Source of the DNA: Asticcacaulis benevestitus DSM 16100 = ATCC BAA-896
Lineage (GTDB): Bacteria; Pseudomonadota; Alphaproteobacteria; Caulobacterales; Caulobacteraceae
NCBI RefSeq assembly: GCF_000376105.1
Contig: NZ_AQWM01000003.1
Coordinates: 1-64,000, forward strand
Direction of reading: 5' to 3'
DNA: 64,000 nt
Shown one piece after another: positions 38,823-47,722 of the stretch. The notes under the pieces were generated by a model. The model did not search any database, was not told the origin of the DNA, and saw nothing but the letters and a program-made list of their open reading frames with translations. Position 1 is the first letter of the stretch. Every line of letters starts with the position of its first letter. A program made the position numbers and the translations under genes.

Positions 38823-39536
38823 TTAGAAGTCGTCGTCTTCTTCCGGCTCGGACAACTTGCCGCCGCCCTTGCCGAAGACGTCTTCGAGCGACAGGTCGTT
38901 CTTCTTGGCATAGGGGCTGTCGTCTTCTTCCTCAAAGGCAGGCTGCACGGTGACGGCCGGCTTGAGCGACGGATCATCGAGCGGGATACCGAGCTTTTCA
39001 GCCTGCTTGCGCTTGGCGTCAGCGCCCTTCTTGACGGCGGCGTCCAGTTCGATCTGGCCGATCAGGCCAAGCGTCACAGGATCGACCGGCTTGATATTGG
39101 CCGAGTTCCAGTGGCCGCGCGAACGGACCTGCTCGATGGTCGACTTGGTGGTGCCGAGCAGCTTGGAGATTTGCGCATCGGTGATTTCCGGGTGGTTCTT
39201 GACGAACCACAAGATCGCGTCCGGGCGATCCTGACGACGCGACACCGGCGTGTAGCGCGGGGCCTTCTTGGTCGGCTTCAGCAGTTCGGCGTGGCGCGAC
39301 ACAAGAGCCTTCATGCGGTAGGTCGGGGTCGTCTCGGCCTTGGTCAGTTCTTCGCGGGTCAACTGGCCATTGGCGATCGGGTCGGCGCCGCGGATGTCGC
39401 GCGCCACTTCGCCGTCAGCGATGCCCTTCACTTCGAGCAGGTGCAGGCCGCAGAAATCGGCGATCTGGTCGAAACCGAGCGAGGTGTTGTCAACGAGCCA
39501 GACGGCGGTCGCCTTGGGCATCAGGATGTCGGACAT
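38823..39536 (-). CDS. trcR: Cell-cycle transcriptional regulator TrcR (DUF1013)
   Basis: 237 residues. DUF1013 protein, annotated in Caulobacterales as TrcR. Two helix-turn-helix-like regions: ATAVWLVDNTSLGFDQIADFCGLH near the N-terminus and ITDAQISKLLGTTKSTIEQVRSRGHW in the middle. The C-terminal 40 residues are very acidic, ending SEPEEDDDF. It is alpha-specific and thought to link RNA polymerase and cell-cycle control. Single gene on the minus strand. Confidence 0.9.
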   Translation of the reverse strand: MSDILMPKATAVWLVDNTSLGFDQIADFCGLHLLEVKGIADGEVARDIRGADPIANGQLTREELTKAETTPTYRMKALVSRHAELLKPTKKAPRYTPVSRRQDRPDAILWFVKNHPEITDAQISKLLGTTKSTIEQVRSRGHWNSANIKPVDPVTLGLIGQIELDAAVKKGADAKRKQAEKLGIPLDDPSLKPAVTVQPAFEEEDDSPYAKKNDLSLEDVFGKGGGKLSEPEEDDDF

Positions 39537-39590
39537 GGTGTGTATCCTTGGTTGGATGGACGGCCGTAGCGACCCTCCAGAAATGGCTAC

Positions 39591-39611
39591 GCCCGGCCTT
39601 TTCGGCCGGGC
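39591..39611 (-). terminator. GC-rich hairpin between ABC-F and trcR genes
   Basis: GCCCGGCC (39591-39598) and GGCCGGGC (39604-39611) with a 5-nt loop. It has no T tract on either side, so termination activity is uncertain. Confidence 0.4.
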
Positions 39612-39702
39612 GCGTGTGTTGTGAGGATGGTATAGAGCGATTTCGAGCGGAAGGGAAGAGGCGAACTCAAGCGTTGACTGACACGACGCTTTATTCTTTC
39701 AG

Positions 39703-41331
39703 CTAGCCGCCCGGATGCAATCCCGGCGCTTCCTGACCCGTGCGGGCCACATATTCGCTATAGCCCCCATCGTAGCGATGCACGCCCTCTGGCGTCAGTT
39801 CCAGAACGCGATTCGAGAGCGCCGACAGGAAATGGCGGTCGTGCGAAACAAAGAGCATGGTGCCTTCGAAATCGGCAAGGGCTGCGACCAGCATTTCCTT
39901 GGTCGCCATATCAAGGTGGTTCGTCGGTTCGTCGAGCACCAGCAAATTCGGCGGATCGAACAGCATCTTGGCCATCACCAAACGCGCCTTCTCACCACCG
40001 GAGAGCACGCGGCAGGGCTTTTCGACATCGTCGCCGGAGAAGCCAAAGCACCCCGCCAATGTGCGCAGCGCCCCTTGGCCGGCCTGCGGGAACGAGCTGT
40101 CGAGCGACTCGAAAATCGTTTCTTCGCCATCGAGCAGGTCCATGGAGTGCTGGGCGAAATAGCCCATCCTGACGCTGGCACCGATGCTGACCGTTCCCTG
40201 ATCGGGGGTCGTATCGCCGGCCACCAGTTTCAGCAGGGTGGATTTGCCGGCGCCGTTGGCACCCAGCACACACCAGCGCTCCTTGCGGCGCACCAGAAAA
40301 TCCAGCCCGGAATAGATCGGTTGGCTGCCGTAGCCCTTATGGACATTGCGCAGGTTGAGCACGTCGTCACCCGAACGCGGCGGGCTGCGAAACTCGAAAT
40401 GAACCGCCTGACGGCGCCGGGGGGCCTCGACGCGTTCGATCTTGTCGAGCTTCTTCACCCGGCTCTGGACCTGCGCCGCGTGCGATGCCCGCGCCTTAAA
40501 GCGCTCGATAAACTTGATTTCCTTGGCAAGCATGGCCTGCTGACGCTCGAATTGCGCCTGTCGCTGCTTCTCGGTGAGCGCCCGCTGCTGCTCGTAGAAA
40601 TCAAGATCGCCCGAATAGGTGATGAGCGAGCCGCCGTCGATCTCGACGACCTTGCCAATGATGCGATTCATAAAGGCGCGATCGTGCGAAGTCATCAGCA
40701 GGGCGCCATCATAGTTTTTAAGGAAGGCCTCAAGCCAGATCAGGCTTTCGAGATCCAGGTGGTTGGAGGGTTCGTCGAGCAGCATGCCGTCGGGTCGCAT
40801 CAGCAGGATGCGGGCCAGGGCCACGCGCATCTTCCAGCCGCCCGACAGAAGCCCGACATCGCCATCCATGCGCTCCTGCGAGAAGCTCAGTCCCGCCAAA
40901 ACCTCGCGCGCCCGCGCCTCCAGCGCATAACCGTCCAGTTCCTGAAAGCGCTCCAACACGTCGCCATAGCGTTCCATGGTGGCGTCCAGGTCGTCGGCCT
41001 GATCCGGATCGACCATGGCCGCCTCCAGCTTCGCCATTTCGGTGGCGAGCGCGCTCACGGGCCCTACGCCATCCATCACCGCCGCGACCGCGCTCTGGCC
41101 CGACATCTCGCCGACATCCTGGCTGAAATAGCCGATCGTCATGCCGGCATCGATGCCGACCTGCCCGTCATCGGGCTGCTCCTGGCCGGTGATCATGCGG
41201 AAAAGCGTCGTCTTGCCGGCGCCGTTTGGCCCCACAAGTCCGACCTTCTCGCCCTTCTGAATCCCCATCGAGGCGTCGATGAACAGGATCTGGTGGCCAT
41301 TCTGCTTGCTGATATTATCGAGACGGATCAT
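39703..41331 (-). CDS. ABC-F family ATPase
   Basis: 542 residues, two ABC domains in one chain and no membrane part. Walker A GPNGAGKTT and GANGAGKST; signatures LLSGGWKMRVALARI and LSGGEKARLVMAKM; Walker B MLLDEPSNHLD and LVLDEPTNHLD. Between them is the ABC-F linker (about 240-315) rich in Arg/Gln/Lys. The ending lacks the long C-terminal extension of Uup. ABC-F proteins act on the ribosome E site. Confidence 0.93.
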   Translation of the reverse strand: MIRLDNISKQNGHQILFIDASMGIQKGEKVGLVGPNGAGKTTLFRMITGQEQPDDGQVGIDAGMTIGYFSQDVGEMSGQSAVAAVMDGVGPVSALATEMAKLEAAMVDPDQADDLDATMERYGDVLERFQELDGYALEARAREVLAGLSFSQERMDGDVGLLSGGWKMRVALARILLMRPDGMLLDEPSNHLDLESLIWLEAFLKNYDGALLMTSHDRAFMNRIIGKVVEIDGGSLITYSGDLDFYEQQRALTEKQRQAQFERQQAMLAKEIKFIERFKARASHAAQVQSRVKKLDKIERVEAPRRRQAVHFEFRSPPRSGDDVLNLRNVHKGYGSQPIYSGLDFLVRRKERWCVLGANGAGKSTLLKLVAGDTTPDQGTVSIGASVRMGYFAQHSMDLLDGEETIFESLDSSFPQAGQGALRTLAGCFGFSGDDVEKPCRVLSGGEKARLVMAKMLFDPPNLLVLDEPTNHLDMATKEMLVAALADFEGTMLFVSHDRHFLSALSNRVLELTPEGVHRYDGGYSEYVARTGQEAPGLHPGG

Positions 41332-41485
41332 GCGGTTCTACTACTGACAACAGGGATTTAGGCGCGACCGTCAGGCTTATGGCATCCTGGCTGCGACATT
41401 TGGCAGGGGTCTACAATGGCGCGGCCGGTTTGGGAAGGGCGCGCACGGATTTAAGAAGGCCCAGCCAAAGAGCAAGCCCCGTGGT

Positions 41486-41626
41486 TCAATACTCGCAATG
41501 CTGCTCTGTCCACCGCCCGCCGCTATCAAGACAAGCGTCATGCGGGTCGAACCATTTGCCGACACCCAGGACAGCCCCCACCACAATCACGACGGCCAGC
41601 CCCAGCCATATCATCCACTTTTTCAT
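41486..41626 (-). CDS. 46-residue membrane protein
   Basis: Start ATG 41626, stop at 41486-41488. Residues 1-24 form one hydrophobic helix (MKKWMIWLGLAVVIVVGAVL), followed by a short extracytoplasmic tail with two cysteines (DACLDSGGRWTEQHCEY). The C-LDxGGRW-x-C tail is a pattern I have seen at the end of small alphaproteobacterial envelope proteins. A GGTGA RBS is upstream, and an operator matching the one at 14600 lies 14 bp before the ATG. The rest of the gap 41332-41661 holds nothing else I can support. Confidence 0.7.
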   Translation of the reverse strand: MKKWMIWLGLAVVIVVGAVLGVGKWFDPHDACLDSGGRWTEQHCEY

Positions 41627-41639
41627 AAGATCACCAGTT

Positions 41640-41654
41640 TTGAACAATGTTCAA
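41640..41654. promoter_or_regulatory. TTGAAC-N3-GTTCAA operator
   Basis: Perfect palindrome TTGAAC-AAT-GTTCAA, followed by an extra TTCAA. It is the same motif as the two copies at 14600-14630 and is positioned just upstream of the 46-residue gene, past the end of the quinone oxidoreductase gene. Confidence 0.75.
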
Positions 41655-41661
41655 TTCAATA

Positions 41662-42729
41662 TCATGCCTGTAAGTCCAGCACAACCTTTCCTTTGTGATC
41701 CCCCTTATCCATCCACGCATGCGCGCCCGCGGCATCCGCGAAAGCAAAGCGCTCCTCAAGGATCGGCCTGATTAGCCCCTTCTCGATCAGCGGCCATACG
41801 CGCTCATGCACCTTGGCGGTGATCCGCGCCTTTTCATCGGCGGAACGGGGCCGTAGCATGGATCCGGTCACGATCGCCTGTTTCGCCATGATGCGGCGCA
41901 GGTCAATCTCCACGGTTGCTTCCTTGCCGAAGCCAACCTGAACGATGCGACCGCGCATATTGAGGCAGGCCAGGTTCTTGCCAAAAAAATCACCAGCCAC
42001 GATATCCAGCACCACATCGGCGCCGCCAAAAGCCTTCACCGCCGCCACGAAATCTTCCGTATCGGTATCGATGACCAGATCGGCACCCAGGGATTTTGCA
42101 AAGGCGCATTTATCCGCGCCGCGCGCCGTGGCGATGACCCTGGCGCCACCAAGGTCCTTAAACATCGCCTTGGCCATCTGGATCGTCGTCGCGCCAATGC
42201 CGGAATTGCCGCCATGCACAAGTACGGTTTCGCCGGCCTGCAAGGCGCCATGTTCCATCAGGTTGGCGTAGACGGTCAGGATGTTTTCCGGCAGGGACGC
42301 CGCCTGCGCCAGATCGAGCCCTTTCGGGATCGGCAGCAGGTGGCGGATATCGACCGCCACGAACTCGGCATAGCCACCGCCATTGACGAGTGCGCAAACC
42401 GGATCACCCAGATTCCAGCCGATATCATCGAACATGATTTGCTCTGCCCCTTCGGGGCCGAAGAGAGCCGGGTGAATCAGCGCGTCACGCGGTCGACTGA
42501 TGTCCGGCGGCATCCTTTCAATTATACCGGAGACCTCAAGTCCCAGGACCTCCGACGCCCCCGGTGGCGGCGGATAGACACCGCGCCGTTGCAGGATGTC
42601 CGGGCGGTTGACGCCGGCGAAGCTGGTCCGAATTAGCACATACCCAGGCGCGACTTCAGGACGCGGCTTGTCGTCAAGGTAAAGATCGGCAGCACTCTGG
42701 CCCGCGCCGCGTATCGAAATGACTTTCAT
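41662..42729 (-). CDS. Zinc-less quinone oxidoreductase (MDR family)
   Basis: 355 residues from ATG 42729. GroES-like N domain with FAGVNRPDILQRRGVYPPPPGASEVLGLEVSG, typical of the PIG3/TP53I3-like quinone reductase group, then the NADPH Rossmann domain with VHGGNSGIGATTIQMAKAM. Catalytic-zinc ligands are absent. It reduces quinones or enones with NADPH. Confidence 0.93.
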   Translation of the reverse strand: MKVISIRGAGQSAADLYLDDKPRPEVAPGYVLIRTSFAGVNRPDILQRRGVYPPPPGASEVLGLEVSGIIERMPPDISRPRDALIHPALFGPEGAEQIMFDDIGWNLGDPVCALVNGGGYAEFVAVDIRHLLPIPKGLDLAQAASLPENILTVYANLMEHGALQAGETVLVHGGNSGIGATTIQMAKAMFKDLGGARVIATARGADKCAFAKSLGADLVIDTDTEDFVAAVKAFGGADVVLDIVAGDFFGKNLACLNMRGRIVQVGFGKEATVEIDLRRIMAKQAIVTGSMLRPRSADEKARITAKVHERVWPLIEKGLIRPILEERFAFADAAGAHAWMDKGDHKGKVVLDLQA

Positions 42730-42829
42730 GGCTGATTCGTTTTCCTTGATTTCTTCGCGTAAGAGGCGCTTCATCTTTGACCGGACGATGGCCCGGAACG
42801 TGAATGACTGTCTACACGGGATATATAGG

Positions 42830-43045
42830 ATGGCGATCTTAGACGACAATGAGGCGCTGGCGCTGCGCAGTGGCGGTCCGTTGCACACCTTGGTTCACGA
42901 AGACCTTGATCCTTACAGTGTCGAGGACTTGCAGGTGCGTATACAGACCCTGGAGAGCGAGATCGTGCGGGTGCGCGAGATCATGGAGCGTAAAAAAAAT
43001 CGCCGGTCGGCGGCCGACGCTTTATTCTCTTTTAAGGATACTTAA
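42830..43045 (+). CDS. DUF1192 family protein
   Basis: 71 residues from ATG 42830, preceded by AGGATG-type spacing. Matches DUF1192: an acidic start, then HEDLDPYSVEDLQVRIQTLESEIVRVREIMERKK, a short coiled coil. Function unknown; the family sits next to rcdA-type genes in many alphaproteobacteria, as here. Confidence 0.88.
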   Translation: MAILDDNEALALRSGGPLHTLVHEDLDPYSVEDLQVRIQTLESEIVRVREIMERKKNRRSAADALFSFKDT

Positions 43046-43193
43046 CGATAACTCACCGTCATGGGTTCCGCACGAATGGCACAAGCGTTGCAGGGCCGGG
43101 TGAGACGTTTTCATGATGGCACGCGCACCGGATGGTGCAAAAGCGGGTCAGAACAGACTTCGCCGATATAGTTTTAGCATAAGGCTCCATAGT

Positions 43194-43727
43194 ATGTCCG
43201 ACAGCACGGCCCCCACCCTGAACGCACGCGTCTCCATTGTGCGCGATTTCGCTTCTTCCGATCTGTTCGACCGGACGTTCAAGGAGGGCATGGCGCTCGT
43301 CGAGGAAACCGCCGCCTATCTCGATGGTGATGGCCGCCGCGATTCCCGCCTGCTCAGCCGCGAAGACGCCCTGCTCTACGCCGGCGAAAGCATGCGCCTG
43401 ACCACCCGCCTGATGCAGATCGCCTCGTGGCTCCTGGTGCAGCGCGCCGTCCGCGAAGGCGACATGGATGCCAATGACGCCTGCGACGACAAGTACCGCG
43501 TCGCCGCCCTGGCGCTCGAAGCCGGCGACAAGGCCCCAGCCCTGCCCGGCGGTCTGCTCAACCTGCTTGACCGTTCCAACCGCCTGTACGAGCGCATCTC
43601 CCACATGGACAAGCGCATGTTTATCGACGGCGAAGACGACGAGCCCAAGGTCAATCAGGTCATCAGCCAGATGGCCATGTTGCAAAACGCTTTTGGCGCT
43701 GAAAAGTTCTCCGGCCTCGAAGCGTAA
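43194..43727 (+). CDS. rcdA: Regulator of CtrA degradation RcdA (DUF1465)
   Basis: 177 residues from ATG 43194. Helical DUF1465 protein: FKEGMALVEETAAYLDGDGR, LSREDALLYAGESMRLTTRLMQIASWLLVQRAV. In Caulobacter RcdA is an adaptor that, with CpdR and PopA, delivers CtrA to ClpXP at the swarmer-to-stalked transition. The C-terminal part after MFIDGEDDEP is less conserved. A strong terminator follows. Confidence 0.92.
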   Translation: MSDSTAPTLNARVSIVRDFASSDLFDRTFKEGMALVEETAAYLDGDGRRDSRLLSREDALLYAGESMRLTTRLMQIASWLLVQRAVREGDMDANDACDDKYRVAALALEAGDKAPALPGGLLNLLDRSNRLYERISHMDKRMFIDGEDDEPKVNQVISQMAMLQNAFGAEKFSGLEA

Positions 43728-43752
43728 CCCAGGCGTTCCATTCTGAAGTTTG

Positions 43753-43780
43753 AGGCGTGCATTCCGGTGCACGCCTTTTT
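43753..43780 (+). terminator. rcdA terminator
   Basis: AGGCGTGCA (43753-43761) and TGCACGCCT (43768-43776) with a 6-nt loop and TTTTC tail. Confidence 0.9.
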
Positions 43781-43948
43781 CATGCGCCCACCGTAACAAG
43801 GTTCGCAAAGCCTTGTTCAGCAAGGACGTCTCCCCGTTTAAGCGAGTCCTTTGGGACACAAAGTCGCTTGTGGCATGAGGTTTGAAACCCATAAGGCGAG
43901 CTGTATCACTTCGACACAGCGCCACACACGAACCAGGGGTTTGAAATC

Positions 43949-44332
43949 ATGGCTACCGATATCGATCTGCATCTGGGTAAGCGTCTGCGTCGTCGCCGTC
44001 GCCTGCTCGGTTTGACGCAACAACAACTCGCCCTCGCTGTCGGCATCCGCTTCCAGCAGATCCAGAAGTACGAATGCGGCGCCAATCGCATCTCGGCCGC
44101 CCGCCTGTTCCAACTGGCCAAGGCGCTGGAAACCCCGATCAACTATTTCTACGACGGCCTGACCGACGAGAAGACCGAAGTCGCCGCCGTGAACAACGAA
44201 GGCATCGAGGTGTTTTCGCGCAAGGAAACGCTCGACCTGATCCAGGCCTATTACCGCCTGTCAGAGCGTCCGCGCCGTCGTCTGCTCGATCTGGCCAAGA
44301 GCCTGAACGGCGAAAACGAGCAAGCGGCTTAA
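43949..44332 (+). CDS. XRE-family transcriptional regulator
   Basis: 127 residues. HTH_3 at about 10-65: GKRLRRRRRLLGLTQQQLALAVGIRFQQIQKYECGANRISAARLFQLAKAL. The wording IRFQQIQKYE...NRI is that of a large alphaproteobacterial group that includes PraR-type regulators. The C-terminal third is an Arg/Leu-rich helix. Target genes unknown. Confidence 0.9.
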   Translation: MATDIDLHLGKRLRRRRRLLGLTQQQLALAVGIRFQQIQKYECGANRISAARLFQLAKALETPINYFYDGLTDEKTEVAAVNNEGIEVFSRKETLDLIQAYYRLSERPRRRLLDLAKSLNGENEQAA

Positions 44333-44360
44333 GCCGAAATGCTTGGCATTTCAGCTTAAG
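44327..44360 (+). terminator. Long hairpin after XRE gene
   Basis: GCTTAAG-CCGAAATGC, loop TTG, GCATTTC-AGCTTAAGC: a 16-bp imperfect stem that includes the stop codon of the regulator. No T tail, so it may be a weak terminator or an mRNA stabiliser. Confidence 0.5.
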
Positions 44361-44385
44361 CCTTGTTCGTAAGAGACACCTCGCA

Positions 44386-44535
44386 ACGGCTCGGGCGCGC
44401 TTTGCCCTTGCCAAAATTCAATGCATGAATTTTGGAGACCGCCTTGTACCTCCCCGCTCGTCAGGCGGCCGGTGCCGGGGACCGCGAGCCGACTCGAACT
44501 AGGACACGCAACGAATGGCTCGTGGTGGTGGGGTT
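44386..44535. repeat. Two repeat elements: module-plus-hairpin, then CCTCCCC copy C
   Basis: CTCGCAACGGCTCGGGCGCGC...GCCCTTGCC (44386-44412) precedes a perfect hairpin CCAAAATTCA (44411-44420)/TGAATTTTGG (44426-44435). A closely similar module with a different hairpin is at 54765-54829. From 44449 a diverged copy of the element at 13748 follows (CCTCCCCGCT...GTGCCGGGGACCGCG...GTGGTGGTGGGGT). These fill the gap between the XRE and phosphatase genes. Confidence 0.65.
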
Positions 44536-44605
44536 TCTGACTTTACCAAAGCACACCTGCTACAAACCTCTGGACCCGCATGGCCGCTCAGGCTATGCGG
44601 GTTTC

Positions 44606-45430
44606 ATGTCTCAAAATGCCCCCGATTACGCCGCCCTCGAAGCCTTTGCGCTCGAACTGTCCGCCGCCGCCGCCAGCGCCGCCCTGCCCCTGTTCCGCCT
44701 GCGCGACTTGAGCGAAATCAACAAAGGCAATGCCAGCCGCGCCGATGTCGACTTTGATCCGGTCACCGAGGCCGACAAGGGCGCCGAACGCGCCATCCGC
44801 GCACTGATCAATGCTCGCTATCCCGAGCACGGCATTATCGGCGAGGAATACGGCAGTGAAAACACCGACGCCGACTACATCTGGGTGCTCGATCCGGTCG
44901 ATGGCACCCGCGCCTTCATTTCCGGCCTGCCGCTCTGGACCACCTTGATCGGCCTGCGCTATCAGGGCCGCCCCGTGCTGGGCGTCATCGCCCAGCCGGT
45001 GCTCGAAGAGGTCTATATCGGCTCGCCGCTCGGTTCGCGCCTGATCACGCCAAAGGGCAGCACGCCGCTGGCCGTCCGCGCCTGCTCAGGCCTGGCCGAC
45101 GCCGTGATCGGCACCACCGACCCGCATCTCTATACCGGCGCCGAGGTCGAAGCCTATGCGCGCTTACGTACCACAGCCAAGCTGGTGCGCTATGGCTGCG
45201 ACGCCTACGCCTTCGCCATGGTGGCGGCGGGTACAATGGATATCGCGCTGGAAACGGGCCTCAAACCCTGGGACATCGAAGCCATTATTCCGGTCATCGA
45301 AAACGCCGGTGGCGTCGTCACCAACTGGCACGGCCAGCCGGTGGGGCCCGAAGCCGGACAGGTGCTGGCCGCCGGCTCGCAAGCCCTGATCGATGAGGCT
45401 CTGACGCATCTGCGCGTAGCGGCCGATTAG
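44606..45430 (+). CDS. hisN: Inositol-phosphatase-family enzyme, probable histidinol-phosphatase
   Basis: 274 residues from ATG 44606; earlier in-frame starts lie inside the repeat. Metal-binding motifs: DFDPVTEADKGAE, GEEYGSE, DPVDGTRAFISG and the final KPWDIEA. The group with FISGLPLWTTLIGL is close to HisN-type histidinol-phosphate phosphatases, common in alphaproteobacteria that lack HisB phosphatase. A second family member is at 54878. Substrate not proven by sequence. Confidence 0.82.
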   Translation: MSQNAPDYAALEAFALELSAAAASAALPLFRLRDLSEINKGNASRADVDFDPVTEADKGAERAIRALINARYPEHGIIGEEYGSENTDADYIWVLDPVDGTRAFISGLPLWTTLIGLRYQGRPVLGVIAQPVLEEVYIGSPLGSRLITPKGSTPLAVRACSGLADAVIGTTDPHLYTGAEVEAYARLRTTAKLVRYGCDAYAFAMVAAGTMDIALETGLKPWDIEAIIPVIENAGGVVTNWHGQPVGPEAGQVLAAGSQALIDEALTHLRVAAD

Positions 45431-45465
45431 AGCATCACACTTTTCGGAAAGCGCTCTAAGCCAGT
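45428..45465. repeat. Intergenic repeat, half copy of CACTTTT type
   Basis: TAGAGCATCACACTTTTCGGAAAGCGCTCTA: outer arms AGAGC/GCTCT with the ACTTTTCGG core shared with 50410-50440. It lies between two convergent genes. Confidence 0.6.
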
Positions 45466-46622
45466 TTGTGATCATCCCGGGGCGCCGGATCATCCAAAAA
45501 CGGTGCCTCTTCCGAAATCAGGCTCTCGGGTGAGATGCCTTCGGGCAGCTCGGAAGCCACCTCGGCGATGTCCGCCGCTGGCAGACCCACCGCTATGTTG
45601 TCCTGAACCAGCTTGCGCGCCTGGCCTTCCAGAATACGCGGTGCCACGAAATCCACCAGTTCGTCGAACGCCTCTATCGTCTGCTGACGGTAGGTGTCGG
45701 CCTCGATCAGCAGTTCATGCTCGGCCCCGACAATCTCGATATATTGCGCCTTGCCGAGTTTCTTGGCGAACAGCTTGGACGGCTGCTTGTTGATGACATG
45801 ATCATCACCCGAACAGATAATAGTGATCGGAGTCTTGATCTTCTTGAGACCCTTGTCCTTATCCTTCAGCAGGGCCTCACCCAGCTTGAGCGCGAACTGC
45901 AGCCAGCCCCAGGTCGGCGATCCGACCGCCAGGTGCGGACAGGCGAACAGTTGTTCGCGCCACAGATCATAGCGTACCGGATCGTGCGTCAGGGCGTCTT
46001 CCTCGAAGGTGTTCATGAACGGATCATCGAACAGTTCGGGGATATAGTCGGTGCCGCGGCCATGATTGACCTGCCAGTTGGTCTGGAAATTGACCGACCA
46101 CAGGCTGTGCTTGCCGGTTTTGACGCGCAGCATAGGGTTGGTGAAGCAAGCGCCGGCGATACGCGTCTCGCCCTTCACCAGGGTGGCGAGGTTGAGCGCC
46201 GCCCCCATCGAATGCCCCAGCATGACCCAGGGTTTCGGCGCACGCTCCTCAAAGGCATCGAGCAGGCGCTGGAAATCATCAAGGAATTCATCGGACGAGC
46301 GCGCATGGCATTTCAGGCGATCCGGCAACAGGCGCGCCGAAAGCCCCTGCCCGCGCCAGTCATGCGCCACCACGCAAAAATCGCGGCTCAAAAGGTCGCG
46401 GATGACCTCATAATATTTTTCGATCGGCTCGGAACGTCCCGGCGAGATAAACACCGTGCCGCGCGCCGGACGATTGGTGTGGTGCGACACATGCCAGAAG
46501 CCGAGTCGCAGGCGCAGGCCACCGGCGCCGCGGAACCATTCCCCCACGCCGCCTTCGGGCACACGCGATTCCGGCGTGAACATAAGCGGTGCGCTGGTCG
46601 AAAGGGCGGCTATACGGCTCAC
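45456..46622 (-). CDS. Alpha/beta hydrolase, lysophospholipase (PldB) type
   Basis: 388 residues, GTG start at 46622. HGxx-like VFISPGRSEPIEKYYEVIRDLLSRDFCVVAHDWRGQGLS, nucleophile Ser in LGHSMGAAL, Asp in ICSGDDHVI and His in VGAEHELLIE. This is the monoglyceride lipase/lysophospholipase L2 group. The C-terminal 60 residues (after VDFVAPRILEG) are an acidic tail not typical for the family. No signal peptide. Confidence 0.9.
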   Translation of the reverse strand: MSRIAALSTSAPLMFTPESRVPEGGVGEWFRGAGGLRLRLGFWHVSHHTNRPARGTVFISPGRSEPIEKYYEVIRDLLSRDFCVVAHDWRGQGLSARLLPDRLKCHARSSDEFLDDFQRLLDAFEERAPKPWVMLGHSMGAALNLATLVKGETRIAGACFTNPMLRVKTGKHSLWSVNFQTNWQVNHGRGTDYIPELFDDPFMNTFEEDALTHDPVRYDLWREQLFACPHLAVGSPTWGWLQFALKLGEALLKDKDKGLKKIKTPITIICSGDDHVINKQPSKLFAKKLGKAQYIEIVGAEHELLIEADTYRQQTIEAFDELVDFVAPRILEGQARKLVQDNIAVGLPAADIAEVASELPEGISPESLISEEAPFLDDPAPRDDHKLA

Positions 46623-46638
46623 GTCGGTCTGGTCCCCA

Positions 46639-47595
46639 TTATTGCGGCTTCCTGAATTTCAGAGTCATCCGGTCGCTTTCGCCGATTGATTCGTACAGGG
46701 TGCCATCGAATTCCGGATTAGGCGCCTGTCCGCGCGGCGCTGTCAATCGCTGTGGTGGCAAGGTCCACACTCCAAATGGATGATCCTTGTCATCTTTCGG
46801 ATTGGCGTTGATCTCGCTGGCGGCCACGAACTGAAATCCGGCCTCGGCGGCGAGTTGGCGCACGAAGGGTTCCTGCACATAGCCATTGGTGGCGCCCGGG
46901 TCCTGCACATTGCCGATATCAGCGCGATGCTGCTCAACACCCAGTATACCACCGGGCCGCAACGCCGCATAGGCGTCGGTAAAGGCTTTTTCGGCTATGC
47001 CCTGCGCGATCCAGTCATGGATCACCAGCAGCATCAGCACACAATCGGCGCTGTCGGCCTCGATCAGGGCTGGGCTTTCCGGCCCGAAAGCGGTGTATTT
47101 CGGCGTGCCATAGAGTTTCTTGTTGCCGTCGAGATGGGCCTTGTACTTCTCCATCAGAGTGGTGGCGGCGGCTTCCGGCGCCTGGCTCTCGAACAGGGCG
47201 GCGACGTACTGGCCCTTGCCGTGTTCCAGTAAGGGTGCCAGAATCTCGGTCATATAGCCGGCGCCCGGCCACATATCGATGATCTTGTCGCGCGGCTTGA
47301 CCTCGAAGAAATTCAGCGTTTCAAGCGGATGGCGGTATTTGTCGCGCGCCTTGTCGGTGCTGTTGCGCCAGTTGCCGGAGACCGCCCATTCGAGCGTGCC
47401 TTCCTGCTGGGCCAACTTCTGATCAATCACTTCCGACGGATCGGCATCCGGATCGATGGCGACATTATTGCCCGGTTTGCGCCCGCAAGCGGACAGCCCT
47501 GCGCCCAGTCCGAGCGCAAGCGTTGCGCCCAGTCCGAGCCGGGTAAAATTTCTGCGACTAATAAGGCTCAAACATCCGGTCCCAGCTTCTGGCAA
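46639..47595 (-). CDS. Exported class I methyltransferase-like protein (Tat/lipoprotein signal)
   Basis: 318 residues with TTG start at 47595 (another TTG at 47571). The N-terminus ISRRNFTRLGLGATLALGLGAGLSACG is a twin-arginine signal ending in a lipobox-like LSAC. The body looks like a methyltransferase fold: KIIDMWPGAGYMTEILAPLL (motif I, altered), DSADCVLMLLVIHDW and ALRPGGILGVEQH. Export to the periplasm, where SAM is scarce, implies a changed function. Start is tentative. Confidence 0.8.
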   Translation of the reverse strand: MPEAGTGCLSLISRRNFTRLGLGATLALGLGAGLSACGRKPGNNVAIDPDADPSEVIDQKLAQQEGTLEWAVSGNWRNSTDKARDKYRHPLETLNFFEVKPRDKIIDMWPGAGYMTEILAPLLEHGKGQYVAALFESQAPEAAATTLMEKYKAHLDGNKKLYGTPKYTAFGPESPALIEADSADCVLMLLVIHDWIAQGIAEKAFTDAYAALRPGGILGVEQHRADIGNVQDPGATNGYVQEPFVRQLAAEAGFQFVAASEINANPKDDKDHPFGVWTLPPQRLTAPRGQAPNPEFDGTLYESIGESDRMTLKFRKPQ

Positions 47596-47722
47596 ATCAC
47601 TCGTGGTGACCGCGCGGGCAGGTTAGGAGGTTCAATCTCAAAGGTCAAAGAGGAATTGGACTTTTTAGGCGCAACAGCGCCGGCGGGCACTTGCCCTTGT
47701 CACAATGAAGGCCTTGTGGACT

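Noticed and set aside
39715-41361. 548-codon plus-strand frame opposite the ABC-F gene
   Set aside because: Shadow; both ABC domains on the other strand are intact.
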